A stretch of DNA of 6,152 nucleotides. Source: an uncultured Desulfovibrionaceae bacterium. GTDB taxonomy: Bacteria; Desulfobacterota; Desulfovibrionia; Desulfovibrionales; Desulfovibrionaceae. The position numbers and the translations under genes are program-made. Every line of letters begins with the position of its first letter. The stretch's first letter is position 1. Positions 4,706 through 6,152 of this stretch are shown here, piece by piece. The notes under the pieces are model-generated. The model had not been told where the DNA came from. It searched no databases and saw only the letters and a program-made list of their open reading frames with translations. The stretch is from positions 1 to 6,152 of the forward strand of contig CASQEL010000131.1 in NCBI GenBank assembly GCA_949427775.1, written 5' to 3'.

Positions 4706-6152
4706 TTAGTTGCTTCCGGGGGCGAACAGTCGCCGGATTTGCTGTTCCAGCGGGGCGGAGCCGGGCGTGGCGGCGACGGTCAGAGCCTCGCTTACGGCCG
4801 CCGGATTGATCTGTTGCAGTACCGGCATGGGGCGTTTCGGCGCGAAGGAGATCCTGAGCGTGCCGGGTTGTTCCACAAAGGCGTTGATCCGGGCCAGCAG
4901 CGGGACGGCCTGCTGCGGCGTGAAATACTGGGAGAGCGCGACGGCGGCGATCTGTTGCAGCATTCGGGCCACGCCGGTTCCGGACGGATTCAGGTTGCCG
5001 CCCACATAGGCCAGCAGTCGCTTGTCTTCCAGCGTGGCCTCGGCATGGACGATCTTTATGCCCAGAAGCTGCTCCGGCGCGGCGTCGAGGAACAAGGACG
5101 GCGTGTCGCGCAGGCTGATGTCGGTGCTCAGGACGGCGACATCCCGCACCGCGAGCATCTGGCGATCCCGCATCGTTCCGTCGACGGTCCGGGTGGAGCC
5201 TTTGGCGTCGATGTGCAGCATGGGAAGATCGGGCAGCTTGAGCTGCGGGGCTTTCAGCAGCAGGAGCCTGGTGGGAAAGGACAGATTGTCCATGGCGTAC
5301 GTCAGATCGAGCGGCGCGGCCGAGGCGCAGTCGATGACCAGGGAGTCGAGGCTCAGGGGCAGCAGCGGCATGGTGAGCTTGAAATCCTTGAACGCCACCT
5401 GCCCGATGAGCGGGGCCGGGCCGGAGAACAGTCCCCTCAGCGCCGCCCTGGCTTCTTCCTCGCTCGAGTTCGGGCCGAGCTGATCCAGAGCTTCGAACAC
5501 CGCTGGGGTCGGCATGCGAAAATCCCTGAAACTCATGGCGCCCAGAGAAGCCACGGGCGCATTTTTGGCGAATACCTTCAGCCCGGAGTATTCCCCCAGC
5601 TTCATGTCTCCCTTGTCGAAGCCTTCAACCCGCCCGAGTTCCAGCGTATAGGCGATGGACGGGAACGCGCCGATGCCGTCCATCTCCGCGCGGATATTTC
5701 GGACCTCCCAGAGGTCGCACCTGATCTCGGCCGTAATATCCAGGAATTTCTTTGCCTCGGAGGCGTCGGTGCGCATCACTTCCGCGAGTTTGGGCAGGTT
5801 GGCGCGCAGATTGGCGATCCGCTGTTCCGCCACGATCTGGGTTACCCGAATTTTGTCGTCGTCCTTCTCCGCGCCAATCACGCTCTCGACGCGCATGTCA
5901 TGCGCCACAGCCTCGCTGCACAGCAGGCGTTGGCCGGCGGGCGCGTCAAACAGCAGTTCCAGAGGCACGACGGCCTCCACCCGTCTGACGGCGTAGTTGG
6001 AGGTCGATGATATGCCGGCAGACCCCACCGTCTTCACTTCTACCTGAAGGTCGTTCAGGACGAGCTGTTTGCGCAGCAGGGAAAATTGCGCGTCGCCGAT
6101 ACGCACCTTGGGAGAGGGCAACCGCTCCAGCTCGCGGACCTTGCGGACTACG
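4706..6152 (-). CDS. Large envelope-type protein resembling the AsmA/DUF748 group, 5' end cut by window edge
   Basis: 481 visible codons end at TAA (4708-4706); the frame is open to the right edge, so the true start lies outside. The TTG at 6121 is an internal Leu codon, preceded by in-frame sequence reading VVRKVRELERLP. That looks like the basic segment just after an N-terminal membrane anchor or signal, with the anchor itself not visible. The next part (KVRIGDAQFSLLRKQLVLNDLQVEV) has the 'defines a property, then a strand' pattern seen near the start of AsmA, DUF748 and similar long beta-rich envelope proteins. The body shows many amphipathic beta-like segments (YTLELGRVEGF, LKVFAKNAPVASL, VAFKDFKLTMPLLPLSLDSL, KAPQLKLPDLPMLHIDAKG). 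Near the C-terminus FVEQPGTLRISFAPKRPMPVLQQINPAAVSEALTV resembles endings of alphaproteobacterial AsmA-like proteins, from memory. A role in envelope maintenance or lipid transport is inference only. It is separated from the next gene by 473 bases and a terminator. Confidence 0.8.
   Translation of the reverse strand, partial: VVRKVRELERLPSPKVRIGDAQFSLLRKQLVLNDLQVEVKTVGSAGISSTSNYAVRRVEAVVPLELLFDAPAGQRLLCSEAVAHDMRVESVIGAEKDDDKIRVTQIVAEQRIANLRANLPKLAEVMRTDASEAKKFLDITAEIRCDLWEVRNIRAEMDGIGAFPSIAYTLELGRVEGFDKGDMKLGEYSGLKVFAKNAPVASLGAMSFRDFRMPTPAVFEALDQLGPNSSEEEARAALRGLFSGPAPLIGQVAFKDFKLTMPLLPLSLDSLVIDCASAAPLDLTYAMDNLSFPTRLLLLKAPQLKLPDLPMLHIDAKGSTRTVDGTMRDRQMLAVRDVAVLSTDISLRDTPSLFLDAAPEQLLGIKIVHAEATLEDKRLLAYVGGNLNPSGTGVARMLQQIAAVALSQYFTPQQAVPLLARINAFVEQPGTLRISFAPKRPMPVLQQINPAAVSEALTVAATPGSAPLEQQIRRLFAPGSN

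Noticed and set aside
4589..6010. Plus-strand open frame of 473 codons opposite the AsmA-like gene
   Set aside because: Its composition is that of a shadow frame, and it begins in the hairpin region without a ribosome binding site. The minus-strand frame shows a far more protein-like pattern.
6119..6121. TTG as the start of the AsmA-like protein
   Set aside because: The reading frame stays open to the window edge, there is no Shine-Dalgarno sequence upstream, and the preceding residues look like the segment after a membrane anchor. The gene is better treated as truncated by the window.
1..6152. CRISPR array, tRNA, rRNA, transposase or defence genes
   Set aside because: No regularly spaced repeats, cloverleaf patterns, rRNA signatures or transposase/nuclease motifs were seen on either strand.

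Overview
The window looks like a chromosomal stretch from a G+C-rich deltaproteobacterium, most likely a member of the Desulfovibrionaceae. The basis is G+C-rich coding DNA, a DUF1844-type small protein, a class V aminotransferase of the alanine-glyoxylate type, and strong AGGAG-type ribosome binding sites. The genus is inferred from general knowledge and not tested by search. All six protein genes I can support lie on the minus strand, so transcription runs from position 6152 towards position 1. The long plus-strand open frames are antisense shadows.

In transcription order, the window opens with a gene cut by the right edge (6152-4706). It encodes an envelope-type protein that resembles the AsmA/DUF748 group. 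A 473-base non-coding stretch (4705-4233) follows. It is the structurally richest part of the window: several hairpins just after the stop codon, a 50-bp nearly perfect A+T-rich palindrome, a classic intrinsic terminator at 4352-4390, and the leader of the next gene.

A compact four-gene cluster then runs 4232-828: an uncharacterised lipoprotein, an RlmI-like 23S rRNA cytosine-5 methyltransferase, a class V PLP aminotransferase, and a DUF1844 protein. Spacings are 45, 12 and 3 bases. In the last two junctions the downstream ribosome binding site overlaps, or lies inside, the end of the upstream gene, which suggests one transcript with translational coupling. A 257-base gap with an imperfect hairpin separates this cluster from argC (570 to the left edge, 3' end missing), the arginine-pathway N-acetyl-gamma-glutamyl-phosphate reductase.

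Most of the window is ordinary core genome. The most interesting part is 4510-4701, where a long palindrome and a chain of small hairpins, with local G+C falling to about a third, sit between a stop codon and a terminator. This could be a small non-autonomous repeat element or a structured RNA. I see no CRISPR array, tRNA, rRNA, transposase gene or defence system.
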